Shown one piece after another: positions 1-11,252 of a stretch of DNA of 64,000 nucleotides (its first letter is position 1; the number at the start of each line of letters is the position of its first letter). Both the position numbers and the translations under genes were made by a program. The notes beneath the pieces were generated by a model. It searched no databases. It saw only the letters and a program-made list of their open reading frames with translations, and was not told where the DNA came from. Origin of the DNA: Tricholoma matsutake. Taxonomy: Eukaryota > Basidiomycota > Agaricomycetes > Agaricales > Tricholomataceae. The stretch lies in contig AP026540.1 in NCBI GenBank assembly GCA_026075535.2, forward strand, positions 6,200,001-6,264,000. The letters are read 5' to 3'.

Positions 1-70
1 TTCAAAGTGGCTAGTAGTACAGAGCAGACAGAGAGTTCGGTGGTACCTGGCATCGAGGCAGGCCACCTCT

Positions 71-922
71 TTAAAAACCCTCGTCCTCAATTGCGGCAAG
101 AGCTCCTTTCTTTTCTTCTTCGTCGAGTTCTTTCATGATCGCTCGGATCTTTGAGTAGGCTTCCTTGCCTTTATTCTTTGGGAATGGCCGGTCCTCGGTC
201 CTCTTTTCCCCTTTCTTGTGTTCAGATGCTCTGTGTCCAGTCTGATGGCACACAAAGCACTGTCCTTTTTTCATATGTTCGATCCTCTCCTGGTAGGAGA
301 GCTGGTTGATCTCGAGTGGGGTCTCCTTTGCCTTGGAGTTTGGCAGCTTCTTTGTCAAAGCTTCCTGCAGTCTCCCTGTGATGGCCTTTGCTCTCCTCCA
401 CTGTCCATCGTACTTTGAGGCGGCGTTGATCATCCCCTCCAGTGCTGTGGGGATTGTCTCCATGTTAAAGATCCTCTCGAGGAGCTTGGGGTTTAACCCA
501 TCCATGAAGAGTTCTATCAGGGCGGTATCGTCGTTGATTCCCACCTTTTCTTGCAGGATTCGGAACTGTGCAATGTAGTCCTCTAGGTCCTGTCCCTGCT
601 TCAGTGTCTTTATCTCGGTTCTGGCTCTGCCAGCTTCATCAATTGGCGTGAACACTATCTTGAGTGCCACTTTGAAGGCTGACCATGCTCCTAGGTCTTC
701 CTTCTCTGCCCATGTCTGTGCCCAGGGCGCGGCGGTTCCTCCATTCATAAATGACAATGCAAGGATGATTCTCTTTTCATCAGTGTCATAGATTCTGTGG
801 TTCACTCTCAAATAGAGTTTTACTTCTTGTAAGAACTTTGCAGTTCTCATTCGATCCCCTGTGAAGTCAGAGGGGGTTCAGATTCTAATCTCCTTGGTTG
901 GTGCGGTGGGTTCAGTGGACAT
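71..922 (-). pseudogene. Ty3/gypsy gag (element G1, 3' of its LTR)
   Basis: Capsid-type retrotransposon Gag, which would package element RNA in a cytoplasmic particle. The frame has the usual helical Gag core (WAEKEDLGAW, LEDYIAQF, LFMDGLNPKLLERIF) and ends in a zinc knuckle CFVCHQTGHRASEH. The last Cys of CX2CX4HX4C is replaced by His. I chose the start at ATG 922-920 (MSTEPTAP). An in-frame TGA at 880-878 follows it. The same frame stays acidic and open to about 1120, apart from another TGA at 1069-1067, so the real N-terminus may lie further upstream. The stop is TAA at 73-71. Protease and pol would lie beyond the left window edge. Family assignment is firm; function is lost. Confidence 0.85.
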
Positions 923-1246
923 GTTGGCGTTGTCGTTGGATAGGGAGAATGAGTCTCGTTCTGGAGTTTCTTCTGTATTGAGGGATCTAAAATCCTCTTC
1001 ATCGAGGTATCGGGGTTCTTCGTCAGTGGTTCTCCTTGAGAACCACTTCTGTGCTGGTTCTGAGTATCATACTAGTCGACCCTGGTATCTATACCATGGG
1101 GTTTGTCCTGATGATGATGCTCCTGTTGGAGGTCTGTCTGGGCTTTGTCTGAAAGACGTTGTGTCTGCACCTAGGTAGGTGGACTTCGTAGATCAGCTTG
1201 ACCTTTTGTTAAGACTATAGGTCTTTAACTCAGCCTTGGCTTTGTA

Positions 1247-1885
1247 TGTTACAGTTGGAGGCTTTCCAACTGTCTCGTATCGCACTAGGAGACTTTCCTA
1301 GTGTATCGGGCTTCCTGCCTTCACTTGGGTACTTCCTCAAGTTGTCACGGCTATCCGTACTCAGAGGCTTTCTGAGTAAACCGTCGGTTTGTGTATCACA
1401 GTTGGAGGCTTTCCAACTGTCGAGTTCGAGTTATCACAGCTAGGGGCTTCCTAAGCTGTCGAGTGTTCTGGTTGAGTCTAAGACTGTTGATTGAATTAGG
1501 TCAAGCTAAGGAATATGGGCAGTATTACTGTAGCTTATATACAGTTCAGAGATGTCTATCGTCCAATTGGAATACGAGATCCTTGTCAAGTATAAATAGA
1601 AAGAACAATAGAAAAGACAGGCCTCATGCCTAGCATGAGGTGTCCAATGTTACGGATCCAACGTTAAGGATCCAATGTCGATCATGAGTGTCCGACGTCA
1701 TGGACCTCATGTCAAAGGGCTGTTGTATCACAGCATGTGTGGGAGTGGGTTTGGGTGCATGGAGTCACCATGCGTCAAAGCATCTCCCGTCGGAAGTGAG
1801 TCGAGTCGAATGAGAAAATTAAAGTACCCGGTCTTGCTGGTGTACGTCTGGTTGTCATGGGTTACGATAACAGGAAATCGTAACA
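1247..1885 (-). repeat. Gypsy G1 5' long terminal repeat
   Basis: On the minus strand it starts TGTTACGATTTCC at 1885 and ends GTAACA at 1247, giving short TGTTAC/GTAACA terminal inverted repeats over 639 bp. It lies just upstream of G1 gag. It contains short repeated segments such as GTTGGAGGCTTTCCAACTG near 1253 and 1401. The neighbouring 5 bases, CTTTC (1886-1890), would be one copy of the target duplication. The other LTR is outside the window, so identity cannot be measured. I saw no clear tRNA primer site next to 1246. Confidence 0.6.
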
Positions 1886-1990
1886 CTTTCCCTGTTCCCT
1901 CACTCTTTAGCTCTTTCTCTCTTTCTCTCTTACACCATGCATCTCTGGTCAGTGAAGCTCGTGGATAGCACGAGCTTACACTTTTTTTTG
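1886..1990 (+). repeat. Left inverted repeat of the gag-protease unit
   Basis: Begins CTTTCCCTGTTCCCTCAC, contains a CT-rich run and ACACCATGCATCTCTGG, and ends at a T-run near 1990. It pairs with 3947-4050 in the opposite orientation with about a dozen differences. Confidence 0.75.
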
Positions 1991-2237
1991 AACTATGCTC
2001 CCTGTGGTTTGACTTCCAAACAAAAATCGGTCACCATGCCATCATCTTAATAGTTAAATTCACATTCTCAACTGCCATCGTGTCCACCGTTAGTCAGTCA
2101 CACTGCGTTCTACACAAAAACATGGTCTGATCCCTGCTGTGGACAAGGGAACTGTTGGTTCCACCTCACGACTGCCCTCTCTTCCATCTCTCATGCCGAG
2201 TATCGAAACAGTACATTTATGACTGACTGTACTTGCA

Positions 2238-4007
2238 ATGACCTCCAACGTTGCTCGTGACCAAATTGAAGCACATATAGCCACCCCCAGAATCACTTCA
2301 TGCTGCGCCCTGTTGCCATCTGGCTCTGACTCTGAAGACACATCATTGTCTGAACCTTCATTCTCACCTGCCCCTTCAACTGCCATTATGTCTGTCAAAA
2401 CCCCTGCCGAGTGCTTGCATACCGAACCAAAATGTATTCCCATCTTAACTGCCAGCGAGATCTCTCCCATGGCCTTACAGCTGTGGGAGATGGCATGCGA
2501 TGACTTCTTCACCGCCAACAGAAAGCTTGAAACTACCAATTATGTCTGTGCCATCTTGCCTGGATTAAAAGACATGCGAGCTCATGACTGGATTGCGACT
2601 CGCCGCAACTGGCTCGCTATGCTGCCATTTTCTGACTTCATGAAATTACTTCAAAAAGAATTCCTCCAGGAAGGCTGGGAGGACAAATACCATACCCAAA
2701 TATGTACTTCATGGCTGAGATCCTCTGCCTCATTCACAAACTGGCTAAATGACGTCTGTCATATCAACTTTGCTCTGTGTGGGTGCAACCATCATTTTGA
2801 TGACAACACCTTATGAATTCAACTCGAAAGTCTCCTCGACCCTGACCTCTGTATCCGTACTAAGAACCACAATGTGAAGGACCTCGTCAAGGTGGCAATT
2901 GACAATGAGGGCATCAAAACACTGGAGGCTAGGCTTGCATGTTGGAAAAATGAGCTTTGCAAGCTCACTGATGAATGCTCGCAGGACACCAAACATTATT
3001 TAGAGGCAACTGAGGACTTGCATCATCCCCATGAACACCAAGCCCTTGCACCAAACTCACATACCTACAACACTGCTGCCAGTGCCAGTGCCAAACCCAA
3101 CTTCACCCCTTCTTCGAATGCCACAATGACTCGCACTCGAACACCTGCACTCACACCCAATGAATGTGTACTCCTTAATAAGCATCGGGGCTGTACCAAA
3201 TGTTGGCGAGGGTATCAGGACCATCACGCTAGCAACTGCCCCTACGACTTCCCTGACCCCTTGAATTACAAAGAGCTCACCGGGAGCCTCATGCTGAGTC
3301 ACAAACATCTGCCGTCTGCCACTGCTAAGCCTGTGGGCGCTGTCTGCACCACAACCGTTGATGATCTCAGTGCAGACAGTGCCAACTCGCCCCTTATTGG
3401 TGCAGTAATGCTGCTTAGCATCCTCGGTAATGGGTCTGACTCTGAAGACGAGGTGAGTGCGCCATTCAATGTGCAGCACATCCACTGGCAGTGCTCGCTC
3501 ATCGGGGAGCATGCTGATGAACCCATTACAGTGAATGGGATGCTAGACTCTGGAGCACACATCGTGCTGATCGATGGTGGTCTCGTCGAAGACCTTGGGT
3601 TATGTCGTTTCCAACTGCATAAGCCTCTACCTATCTCCATTGCCTTGAACAATGCCACCAGCTTGACAAATTACTTGTACGAATATGTTAAGATCTCTCC
3701 CTTTGCACCTGACTCGTCTTGGCTGTCATGTACAATCCATGCCATCGTTACCCCAAACCTCTGTGTCCCCCTTCTGCTTGGACTGCTGTTTCTCACATCA
3801 AATCACATTGTCATAGATTTCGCCACTTGCACTGCTATTGATAGTCAGGTTGATTTTGACCTTTTGAACCCCCCACCTTGTAAATGTAATAAAAAAATGA
3901 TTGACAAAAAAGCTGCTCAACGTGGCGTCATGAAAGATAAAAAGGCCAAAAAAAAGTGTAAGCTCATGCTGTCCACAAGCTTCACTGACCCGAGACGCAT
4001 GGTGTAA
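2238..4007 (+). pseudogene. Gag-aspartic protease polyprotein with one in-frame TGA
   Basis: One frame runs from ATG 2238 to TAA 4007, broken only by TGA at 2814-2816 between NTL and IQL. The first half is a Gag-like helical region (DWIATRRNWLAMLPFSDFMKLLQKEFL). A cysteine-histidine stretch follows (CTKCWRGYQDHHASNCP, knuckle-like CX2CX8HX3C). Next comes a retropepsin-type active site, MLDSGAHIVLID, with LLLGLLFLTSNHIVID as the usual downstream hydrophobic motif. The C-terminus is Lys-rich. Such proteins normally cleave and assemble retroelement particles. Here there is no pol downstream. It could be a parasite of other retroelements or a co-opted gene. Being flanked by inverted repeats is unusual for gag-pro. 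Confidence 0.75.
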
Positions 4008-4050
4008 GAGAGAGAGAGAGAACAAGCTAAAGAGTGAGGGAACAGGGAAG
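3947..4050 (-). repeat. Right inverted repeat of the gag-protease unit
   Basis: Reads CAAAAAAAAGTGTAAGCTC at 3947 and ends GGGAACAGGGAAG at 4050. It encodes the final residues TSFTDPRRMV and the TAA stop of the gag-protease ORF, so coding sequence and terminal repeat overlap. Confidence 0.75.
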
Positions 4051-4202
4051 AACAGGCTCAAGTGGTGGATTGCAGCTAATAGAGCTCTAAGGTATGTGTG
4101 TGGTCATAAGTAAGTAGTCTGTAAGGATGGGAGTTGAGGATCTGTCAGAGACTTGTGACAAACAACAATAAATAAGTGTCATCCTTACAATATATCTATT
4201 GC

Positions 4203-4484
4203 TAGTGTTGCCATGGCTCGAGCCATGTTTTTTGCTATCTTGGGAAATAAATTACATAAAATCACTAAAATATTTGAGGAGCTAGATCCCATCAAAAGCC
4301 AAGGGGTCTCCTGCCAACTCTAAGTGATTGGAGAAGCAGTTCCTGAGATATTCTGGTGGCTTAGAGTTGGCAGGAGACCCCTTGGCTTTTGATGGGATCT
4401 AGCTCCTCAAATATTTTAGTGATTTTACATAATTTATTTCCCAAGATAGCAAAAAAAAACGTGGCTCGAGCCATGGCAACACTA
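4203..4484. mobile_element. hAT-type MITE, copy 1
   Basis: A 282-bp near-palindrome with termini TAGTGTTGCC / GGCAACACTA, fitting the hAT YARNG end rule, flanked by perfect 8-bp direct repeats TCTATTGC (4195-4202 and 4485-4492). The arms fold over a short loop around 4325-4365. It has no coding capacity. A 347-bp relative with the same termini lies at 63159-63505. Confidence 0.85.
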
Positions 4485-4492
4485 TCTATTGC

Positions 4493-5059
4493 ATAAGATT
4501 ACTGTATACAGGCTATTATACAGCTATCTTGTGCACTGAAGTCCATTGATGCACTCTATATCTGAGGGATATAAAAATCAGAATCATGTTAAATAATATC
4601 TGTTACCTGGGAAGTCACATGAATTTTGTGTGCAGGATATAATCAAAATATGCATCCAGATATTTTATTGTGAACAAATTTTGAAAATGTCCTCCATTTA
4701 TGTGATGCATTTAATTGGAACATTTTGTGAAATTATTCACCATATATCTGGTGGTCATATGTTGACCTTATGGAAGAACAAATTTTAAATACAATCAGCT
4801 TTTATCCCATGGATTTTCTGAGAATGTTTTTTAAATTAATTCATATTACTGTACCAACACATTCAATTCATCAGTCATGGGTCATGGGCCTTTGTGTCGA
4901 AATGAAAGGTCACAGAAGTCATGGGTTACAATGATGATGGACAAACTTGGGAGAGCCAAAAGCATCCAAAAAAGGCAATAGGTTGGTCACAGGTCACACC
5001 CCCTGATGAATTGATTGTGTTGGTATAGTATATTCCCATTATATCCAGTGCATTTATGA
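4493..5059. other. AT-rich intergenic stretch
   Basis: No ORF, repeat pair or RNA gene recognised. The sequence is AT-rich with scattered stops in all frames. Confidence 0.5.
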
Positions 5060-6870
5060 TCCAATGCCCACAGTGTGATCACAAACCACCAACCACCAAC
5101 CACAGTTCACAAACTGCAGTTCACAACCACCAACCACCAACCACCAACCACAGCTCACAATCACAAACCCAAGTTTGACAACAATCAGCAACAGTGGCAC
5201 AAACCACAGACTGCAGTTCACATGTGGCATACCAGGTTCATGTACTCGCAACCTGAGCTAGGGGTAAGGCTTGAACCGTTTAGTTTAAGTACTCAACGAA
5301 GGTCAAGTATACATAAACAGTAGTCTAAATGGTATAACCATCTATATACTGTTTAATAAACAGTATATACACAGTTAAAATATTAATATTTGACAAAAAG
5401 TGTCGGAGGTTTTTATTGAGCTAACTAACAACCCTCACATGAAGCGAGGGGCCACAACAGTAGGGACCACAAAAATAATTAATGATAGAAACATTTTTCA
5501 CATGAAAGGCCGCCCCATGAGCAGTTGCTCGTGGCAGTGGTTGGGTGAGCTGTTTCCGTATCTCTCGTCCCATTAGCATCCTTCATCTGCTCAGTGGTGG
5601 TGGTGCCCTGCCCTCCACTCCTGGTTGTTTGCCCTGGCTCGTTTCCCCCACTGTTTGTGGTTTGTCCCCTTCTGCCAGTAGTGGTTACTGTCCAAAAGCC
5701 AGCCATCCCCCCTCCCCGTTGCTCCCCATTTCCACCCCGTGAGCAGTTGCTTGCAGCGGGGGTTGGGGGTGCTGCTGTGGTGGTGGTGATAGCAGTGGCT
5801 TTGTGGTCCCCCTCATTGTCGTCTTCCTGTCATTTTCCATGGCATCAGTTCATTGGGGTGTTGGTCTCGTCTGGGTCCTGGTCCCCATCCTCTTTGCCCT
5901 GGTCATTGTCCTGGTCATTGTCCTAGTCGTTGTCCTCTCCGTTGTCATCATCATTTTTGTCCATCACTGTCATTGTTTTCATCCATCGTCGTCATCATTT
6001 TTGTCTGCTGTCTCCATCATTATCAGGTAATGGTGCTGGGTGCCGGGTTTGTGGCCAATCCATGAGTTAGGGTTGGTGGAGATGGGAATATGGAGCGTAC
6101 CTGGCAGTCCTTGGGTCTCCAACACCTCTCTGCAGTCTCCTCTGCCCAAACGAGAGCCTCACATCCCATTTGGAAGGGGAGGAGGGTGCCATTGCATTGT
6201 GTGCATTGTTGGCCATTGTCAAGCTAAAAAGACTGTAACGTAGGGAAAAGAACATTTTGCTATTTGAGAAAGAAACAAAAAAACTTACTATTTCGATGGT
6301 GGAAATCATCATGGTAGCTCTGGTAACTTGTGAGAATACAACCTATGATCTAGAAAAGGAGAGAAGAGGATTAGTAGTAGCAAAAAGAACAAGAAAAGGA
6401 GGAAGAATTATGTAGGGAACCTGTTAAAAGATTCCTTACTAGGGCGAGTGTGGTGGCAAGTAACAACAATGTCATCATCAAGTTCGATCATCATTGTCAG
6501 TTGCATTCCCATGGTCTCAACATTTCATGTTTTTTGTGTGTATTGACTCTATTGAGCATTCCCTAGATATATTTAAGCCATTTGTAGGTAGTATGTAGCA
6601 AGTAGTGTGTCAGACCACTACTTCTACTTAAACCGTGTAACTATCTATATACCGTTTAACTACTGTATATGTGGCTTTGGTGACAAGGGGGTATACATAA
6701 ACATAAACATATATGGTATAAACCATGTAAAATGGTTATATAGATAGAATGGTTGGAGCCTTAGCTAGGGGGACACAGAGCACTCCAAGAGCATAGTTTG
6801 CAGACCACAAACCACATGGAAACTACAGTCCACAAATAATACCAAATCAACAGTTTACATAACTCAAAGC
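5060..6870. mobile_element. Degraded non-autonomous DNA element (putative)
   Basis: The two ends are loosely inverted. TAAGGCTTGAACC with a following ACCGTTTAGTTT near 5270-5285 is matched in reverse by GGTTGGAGCCTTA near 6751-6763. Both sides carry runs built on CTATATACYGTTTAA, TATACATAAACA and CCACAAACCAC. A (CCACCAAC)n-like low-complexity patch lies at 5085-5160. The inside carries a broken Asp/Asn-rich ORF on the minus strand, similar in composition to a gene inside the KDZ element at 53.3-59.0 kb. I infer a non-autonomous relative of a KDZ-like element. Boundaries and target duplication were not resolved. Confidence 0.35.
5479..6060 (-). pseudogene. Asp/Asn/Thr-rich accessory-like ORF, decayed
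   Basis: The minus strand encodes stretches such as DKNDDDNGEDND, DQDPDETNTP and GGNEPGQTTRSGG, interrupted by stops and at least one frame change. No domain is recognisable. The bias toward D, N, G and T resembles the Asp/Asn-rich accessory protein at 53855-54866. It may be a remnant of the same transposon gene family, but low-complexity composition alone is weak evidence. Confidence 0.35.
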
Positions 6871-7245
6871 ACACTAATCACTGCTCAGTGGAAAGATCAC
6901 ACAAGGGAGGCTGCACGAGGACAGAGTCCAGAAACCACCAGAAATAGCCAGAAAGAGGGGTGTGTCCTGAAATCAGTGACACAGCCCCTGTTGAATTGTG
7001 AGTATGCTGTAATAAGCTAGATATGGATGGAGGAAGGGGAGAGTGGGTGGTAATTATGCAGTTGTAGTAAGAGGGAATACCCAAAGGGGTAGGGGAAGTA
7101 GTAGAGGGTGGGGAAATTATAATTGTACAGGGGAAGTAAATAAATGTAAGAGATAGTAATACACAGAGGAAACCGAGTCATATTTATACAAGAGAGGCAA
7201 AAAAGGGGAAGTGAGTCATACAGAGTGAGATGATGGAGCTCACAA

Positions 7246-8237
7246 TTAACGGTGGTGGATGGTTGAGAATAGTAGAACAGCCAGCAATGTGGGGTGGTGG
7301 TGGATGTAAATTTTGAAGGTATCAGAAGACCAACGGCTGATGCCCTGAATGAGGTCAGGAGGGATACCAGCTTCTGCAAGTGCCGTGGCACCACCAGCAC
7401 ACATTGATTGGCCACTGAAGTCCATGGAGAAGTGAGAATGGAAGCGCTGCATGAACCAAGAGCATGCAGGGATTGAGCCATTGGAGTGAAGCCATAGTTC
7501 AGGTCACCAAGGATGGGCATGGTCCTGGGCATTGAGGTACCTGTGAAAGGGCCCTGGGATTATCTGGAGTATTGGTTCCTTGGATGACCACACAGTTGCC
7601 CTCAAAAAAGCAGTCCCCCTTGTGTCCCGGGAGGAAGAACTCATAAGTGGAGGTATTGAAGCGAACTGACCTCCTCATGATGACCTTACAGTAGTCTTGG
7701 CGGTCTGTTTTGTCAGGCCATGCCATCTCAGTGAGCCATAACAGGCCGTGAAAACGGTGATGAGCATAACATAGAACAGGAGGTTATCAAGTGTAGTAGC
7801 ATTTGTAAATGTGACTTGGAGGTGAGCAAGATCTGAATGCGCAAGTGGGAGTTTGCATCTCGCGGGCGAGCCATAAAGCTTTTTGCACCCTCAGAGGGTG
7901 CGGTTGACAATGTGATGGTGGTGGATTGAGCGCACATTTGGGAAGAAGGGCTCAAGCTGGTTGCATATTCCTGAGAGACAGATCTCGGCTGGATGAAATG
8001 GGACATGTAGACAGTGTAAAAACTCAGAGTGTCAATTGTTGGTTTGATAGGAAAGGAGTGCCTGTTGCAGAAGGTGATGTAAGAGTTGAGGGCCGAGGTA
8101 TAGGAAGCTGTACTTGAAGCATCAATAGCACTACCAATTGTGATAGCATGCTCGTGTTCCAAGTGTTCACAGGTCCAAGGTGGTCGAGAGGGTTGCCTGG
8201 ACCCGGCGGAGACAGAGCATAATGCTGAAGCCCCCAA
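7246..8237 (-). pseudogene. Tyrosine recombinase of the YR retrotransposon
   Basis: The N-terminal SAM-like DNA-binding part is SSTASYTSALNSYITFC followed by IDTLSFYTVYMSHF (8237-7728). The central part contains DYCKVIMRRSVRF and SYEFFLPGHK-type sequence (7726-7499). The C-terminal catalytic part reads GQSMCAGGATALAEAGI, then ISRWSSDTFKIYI (7452-7246). Family members have Arg after SM in the box-II motif; here it is Cys (TGT, one C-to-T change from CGT), which should abolish catalysis. The nucleophile-like Tyr in FKIYI remains. The three parts lie in three different frames. Confidence 0.8.
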
Positions 8238-8334
8238 CGTAAAGTGAGGGGGTGAAAAGGTTCAGACCAACAGATGAGGCTCAAGAAAGGTAGCTGTTGC
8301 ATTGTCCATCCAAGACAAGGCATTGGCAATAGAG

Positions 8335-8690
8335 TTAAAGTGGCCAGGGATGTGAAAGAATGCCGGTAGCCATTAACCAGTCGACTGCTGTGAGAAGGAT
8401 GTCATTGTATGCTGGTAATACTGACAAGGTATTGAACATTGATACAGTGTTCGTGTTGTCTGTGAAGAAGGCAACATGAGTCGGGGGTGGATGAGGATAC
8501 ATGCAAGCATGATGAAGGGCTGATAAGAGCACCAGCACCTCAAGGAAAAAGATAGGCCAGTTTGAGGTTGAAGGAACAAGGTATTGGAAACCCTCACAGG
8601 TATCCGGGGACCAGAAACCCAAGCCTGCCGGGCAAGCATCAGAATAATAGGTTTGGTCTGCCTCATCAGCCACCCAGTTCCTCAAAGTAA
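8335..8690 (-). pseudogene. RNase H domain of the YR retrotransposon
   Basis: The motifs YYSDACPAGLGFWSP and AFFTDNTNTVSMFNTL match the Asp-bearing strands of the RNase H-like domain typical of basidiomycete DIRS/Ngaro pol, with WPIFFLEVLVLL between them. It lies between RT and recombinase modules in the expected order. It is out of frame with both. Confidence 0.7.
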
Positions 8691-8947
8691 GGATACAAAC
8701 ACCTGGTAATCACTCGAGGTGATCGGCAACCCACAAAAGTTTGCAGACCAATGACACATTGAGTGACAACAGAGAATGTGCATGAACGCCGCGATGCATT
8801 TTGTCATATATAGAGCGGAGAGTCCAGGTTGAAGCAGGGGTAGGTGTTGAGAGCCCAGTTGATCCAGCCTGCAAGTTGTTGGCAATCATGGAGAGTGCAG
8901 CACTGATGAGGGTTGGTGAATGCCCGGATAGCATTGATGAGCTGGGA

Positions 8948-9760
8948 TCAGGACTCCATAGGAATGTCGATTGTCATTGCATTGGCATCAACTGTCAGCC
9001 CGATGATCTTGAGGCAGGAACCAGACACTTGCTTGTGTTCATCATAATGGACACCCACTTCATCAAGGAGAGAGAGGAATTTGGCTTGCTTGCTGGGTAG
9101 ATGTTTGCTGTAAGGAGCATAATATGTGGTGTTGCAAGTGAGGTCCCACGAAAAGGAGTTGTCAACGTAGGTGAAGAGATCCACAATGAGTGTCACAAAA
9201 ACAGCAATCCACAAGACAAGGCAGAAGAAGGAGTACCAAATTTGCCCAGCAGCCCTATTGCCAAAGTTGTTGTCCCGGTCAACATGGAAATGCCCATCAA
9301 TAGAGACCACCTGATGGAGTTGCCAAAGGAAGTGGACTGGCAATTGATGGTAAGCCTGTGATACATCAGATTTCCAGAGGATGAGCTGTGCATCTGGGCC
9401 ATGTATTTGATGAGCATTAAAGAGAGCTGTGCCTAGCTGGTGGACACACCCTTTGTCGTGGGGAATGTACAAATTAGGTGAAAAAGGACCAGCTGACTGA
9501 TCAACCATGAGGCGCAGCTTGTCTGAATGGGGCTTCAGAATGACCCACAGGGGCACCAAGGTCATTCCAGGAAGAAGGGCATCAAAAGCTCCTGAAAAAT
9601 GTCCTAAGCAGACCTCCTTGTCTCATTGCTTGCTCATAAAGGAGAGGTGAGAAGAGTCCTTGACCTCCCTCAGGAAATTATCCACAATTGAAGGGCGGCT
9701 GCTGTCAATAGTGTTAGCCCATGGCCAAAAACCCTCATGTAACCCTTGGAGAACTGATGC
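8948..9760 (-). pseudogene. Reverse transcriptase of the YR retrotransposon
   Basis: The reading includes LHEGFWPWANTID, a stop before DKEVCLGHF, then MTLVPLWVILKPHSDKLRLM (9565 onward), SDVSQAYHQLPVH (palm motif A) and FTYVDNSFSWD. The last is the YVDD box with its final Asp changed to Asn (GAC to AAC). The upstream RT finger and palm motifs are conserved with the DIRS/Ngaro family, so identity is clear and activity is not expected. Confidence 0.8.
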
Positions 9761-10024
9761 TATGAAAGGCTGTTTGGGTGTGTATGCAGTAGTGCTGCAA
9801 GGGCATCAATTTTGATGGGGGTGACAATTTGAGAGAGGTGAGAGTGCAACTGGATTGTGGATTGATCCAAGGGATTGTTAACCTCAGGCTGTGGAGGAGA
9901 AGGGACTGGGAACTGTGTTAAGCTTGTATGTGCAGTGGATGGGCATTCCAGCTCATCTTCCTCCCACATCAAATCATGCATGTACCGCAGTCTCCTATTC
10001 CAATAGGTCGAGAGTGGCGACCCA

Positions 10025-11252
10025 TTATTTCCTCTGCGCATCTGGGCAGTTGTTGCTGACATGTGCATTGCTGTGGCACTTCAGGCAGATATGGGCATAG
10101 TTGCATGCTGAGGAGGAGTTTGGGCAGTGGTGCTCATTCCACTGCCTGCATGGGTCTCTCCATTGTCCAGGCTTCCGAGGACTCTTGTTGCATGAACTGG
10201 TGAGTGCTGCTGGGTTGTTGATCCATTGCAAATGGAGGTCTGAGAACTGCTCAAAGTTTGTGAGCTCGAGATCCCTGTGCTGCACAATCCTGATGTGTAT
10301 GGGCTTATCGTAGTTTACAATGCAGTCAATGGAGTTCAATGGGTGAAGAGGTGAAGTACTGCATGATGTGGTTACTGTAGCCTCTGAGCTCAAATGCTCA
10401 ATGGGGGAAGATGAAGACAGCAGCCTCGACATATAAGTTATAGGCCATGATCCACTCCCCATGGGTATGGACCGAATGGGCTGGTTTTGACAAAACTCAC
10501 AGGATCTCAAGTCCTTTTCCAATGGAGTAGGACTCCCCATCCTCATGGGTGACAGAGTGCATTCCAGAGAGAATGTGGTCAAGGTTGACAGCCTTCCCAG
10601 CAAGGAGGTTTCCCCATTCTGATTCAGGGAACTGTGGGTAGGACTTTCCACAGTTGAGTAAGGAAGATTTAGCTTGTTTGAGGTCTTTAGCGAAATTCGA
10701 GAGTAAAGACTGGGTTCTTTGAAGTGATGGCAATAATCCAAGTGAGACTCCCTCTTTGCCTTGATTCCAAGGGAGTGCATCAAAGTTGAGGCAAGTCCTT
10801 TTTCCATACTCCTCATCGTCATCGTCTGAGTCATTGGTGTGCTGAGTTCACTTACTGGTTCCAACAAAGAGCTGTGGGACTGCAACTTGTGGTTGCTCAG
10901 GCGAAGCAACAGGGGCATTCTGGACTGCTCCTGCAACCCCTCCAATGGGTGCATGCTGTGTAGCCCCATCCCTGAAGTGGTCGACATTGTCGAGCATCTC
11001 AAAATAGGCTCCATAAGCTGCGACAAAAGACTCTTGGTTGAGTGTACATGGGAATGCATAATGGAGCTCGACCGTTGCATGCACCTTTGAATATTCCACT
11101 GTCCTGTACTGCTGGACAATGGTGAGACATGTGTCTGCAATGTCCCTTTCAGCATCTGCTTGGGTTGGTTGTTTGGGTGGTGTAGGATCGCCTGGGATTT
11201 CAGTTGGCTGTGTTGTGCTATTTGTTGCCATACCATAGTCAATGTCAGACAT
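10025..11252 (-). pseudogene. Gag-like ORF of the YR retrotransposon
   Basis: ATG 11252 opens MSDIDYGMATNSTTQPTE. The frame contains DIADTCLTIVQQYRTVEYSK and runs to about 10500, where the reading shifts frame. The second frame has IVNYDKPIHIRIVQHRDLEL, WRDPCRQWNEH and a zinc knuckle ICLKCHSNAHVSNNCP (CX2CX4HX4C). This gag type, with a WN-H-CP cysteine run followed by a knuckle, accompanies basidiomycete YR elements. An in-frame break also lies between 10847 and 10734. Confidence 0.65.

Larger units (their letters stand above)
1886..4050 (+). mobile_element. Gag-protease unit flanked by terminal inverted repeats, no RT
   Basis: About 2.16 kb bounded by inverted copies of a ~105-bp sequence (1886-1990 and 3947-4050, roughly 88 percent identical by eye). 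The only coding content is a gag-protease gene whose last codons lie inside the right repeat. No reverse transcriptase, integrase or transposase is present. The left repeat ends exactly where the G1 LTR begins, so G1 probably inserted into it and the repeats may once have been longer. Candidate explanations are a DNA-transposon-like unit that captured a retroelement gene, or an inverted pair of retroelement ends. Confidence 0.6.
7246..11252 (-). mobile_element. YR retrotransposon (DIRS/Ngaro-like), decayed
   Basis: The minus-strand order is gag (11252-10025), RT (about 9760-8948), RNase H (8685-8335) and tyrosine recombinase (8237-7246). This is the DIRS/Ngaro gene set, which integrates with a tyrosine recombinase instead of a DDE integrase. 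Several frameshifts separate the modules. I did not find the split direct or inverted terminal repeats, so the element ends are set by coding content only. Its upstream end lies about 80 bp from the left repeat of the KDZ element. Confidence 0.8.

Noticed and set aside
2090..2539. 149-codon minus-strand ORF over the gag-protease start
   Set aside because: Antisense to the gag frame, no motif, no family resemblance.
5085..5160. CCACCAAC-type repeat as telomere-like DNA
   Set aside because: Irregular, short and within a degraded element; no terminal context.
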